From assembly GCA_902788575.1 (NCBI GenBank), contig CADAKY010000005.1:124001-188000 (forward strand): 64,000 nucleotides of DNA, in the 5' to 3' direction. Shown piece after piece: positions 63,581 through 64,000 of this stretch (the stretch's first letter is position 1; the number at the start of each line of letters is the position of its first letter). A model generated the notes under the pieces. It was given only the letters and a program-made list of their open reading frames with translations. It did not search any database and was not told where the DNA came from. A program made the translations under genes and the position numbers. Source of the DNA: an uncultured bacterium. GTDB lineage: Bacteria > Cyanobacteriota > Vampirovibrionia > Gastranaerophilales > Gastranaerophilaceae.

Positions 63581-64000
63581 ATGGCAGTAGTACTTGATAC
63601 TAACATGAAGCTGTTTGCTGACAGAATGAATATAACCTCCTCCAGAATGGTTGGAGATTACGGCTTAAAAACTGTTGAAGAAATCATTGAAGCAGAAGCC
63701 GAAAAAGGTAATATGAGGGCTGTGAAATATGCAGCAGAAGTTTTTCATTCTCCGCAAAAGCTTATAGATGTATTCAGACTGTCTGATGTGGAAAACAAAT
63801 TTGTTATCCTGCAGAAAATGGACGATGAAACCAGAAGAGAAGTTTTGCCGCTTTTAGACCCTCAGGATTTAGTTATGGGATTATTTTTCTTCACACAGGA
63901 TAAACTTCTGGAAATGCTTTTGGAGGTTGATATTGCAGAGTTGGTAAATGTTGTTTTAACGGCCTTTCCGATAGAAAATGTCATGGCTATGTATACGGAA
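63581..64000 (+). CDS. Hypothetical helical protein, MgtE-N / FliG-like repeats (3' end outside window)
   Basis: AAGGAG lies 6 nt before the ATG at 63581. The 140 residues visible begin MAVVLDTNMKLFADRMNITS and run off the right edge. The region LSDVENKFVILQKMDDETR and LLDPQDLVMGLFFFTQDK shows the short helical repeats typical of the MgtE N-terminal or FliG domains (LxxLxxEx..xxLxxLxPxdxaxlL). A complete MgtE would need a membrane part beyond the window. Function undetermined. Confidence 0.55.
   Translation, partial: MAVVLDTNMKLFADRMNITSSRMVGDYGLKTVEEIIEAEAEKGNMRAVKYAAEVFHSPQKLIDVFRLSDVENKFVILQKMDDETRREVLPLLDPQDLVMGLFFFTQDKLLEMLLEVDIAELVNVVLTAFPIENVMAMYTE

Overview
The window is visibly AT-rich and densely coded, and comes from a diderm (Gram-negative-type) fermentative bacterium. 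It carries lipid A, Kdo and heptose genes (hldE-type, lpxD, lpxC, fabZ, heptosyltransferase-like, waaA), glycogen synthase and a GH57/DUF3536 glucanotransferase-like enzyme, MEP-pathway genes, a reverse rubrerythrin and a DUF3326 protein (a family I associate with cyanobacteria). Many unknown proteins begin with a short N-terminus ending in Phe-x-Gly/Ala. Together these suggest a gut Melainabacteria / Gastranaerophilales-type relative of cyanobacteria. This placement is inference from gene content; no rRNA gene is present.

Layout. 1-5 kb: 5' part of a MGMAASQAR-type protein, tcdA, a divergent dxs, a Cys-rich repeat protein and ruvA. 5-9 kb: two proteins with the F-x-G N-terminus (a 5'-nucleotidase and an HNH-type protein with a huge insertion), then nnrD and trmL. 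9-18.6 kb: pgsA-like, Gfo/Idh/MocA, rseP, mnmA (lacking its second catalytic Cys), a leaderless HAD phosphatase followed by a degenerate M48 peptidase and a secreted protein, then an aminotransferase-esterase-membrane protein operon. 18.7-24 kb: TolC-like protein, glyS, a probable 6S RNA, and an Fsr-like MFS exporter. 23.7-29.2 kb (minus): a six-gene operon, HEAT protein - ruvX - DUF1292 - triple Clp_N protein - tilS - hpt. 29.3-30.6 kb: L10 leader, rplJ and an rplL broken by a one-base frameshift. 30.7-38.4 kb: the LPS cluster, with rubrerythrin inside it, then DUF3326 and a prepilin-like protein. 38.5-44.5 kb: secreted protein, GH57, ispF, VWA protein and glgA. 44.5-48 kb is an accessory stretch. 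It holds a consensus promoter with a 30-bp palindrome, a trpL-like leader peptide ending KGWWRS and a terminator ahead of a membrane protein without tryptophan, then a 25-bp inverted-repeat element, two lone small proteins, a frameshifted tyrosine integrase, att-like repeats and a truncated tRNA-Glu. 48-54 kb: phosphodiester glycosidase, two large lineage-specific unknowns and rpoZ. 54-64 kb: HEAT protein, queC, DUF366, SPOR protein and histidine kinase in one operon; then aroE, a DUF1537-PdxA pair, ssb, a hydrolase and a truncated MgtE-N-like gene.

The points most worth following are the trp-type attenuator in front of a non-trp gene, the shared N-terminal F-x-G tag, a near-identical 24-bp upstream element at unlinked genes, a set of leaderless promoters with a constant 6-nt gap between TATAAT and ATG, and several enzymes whose catalytic residue is replaced.
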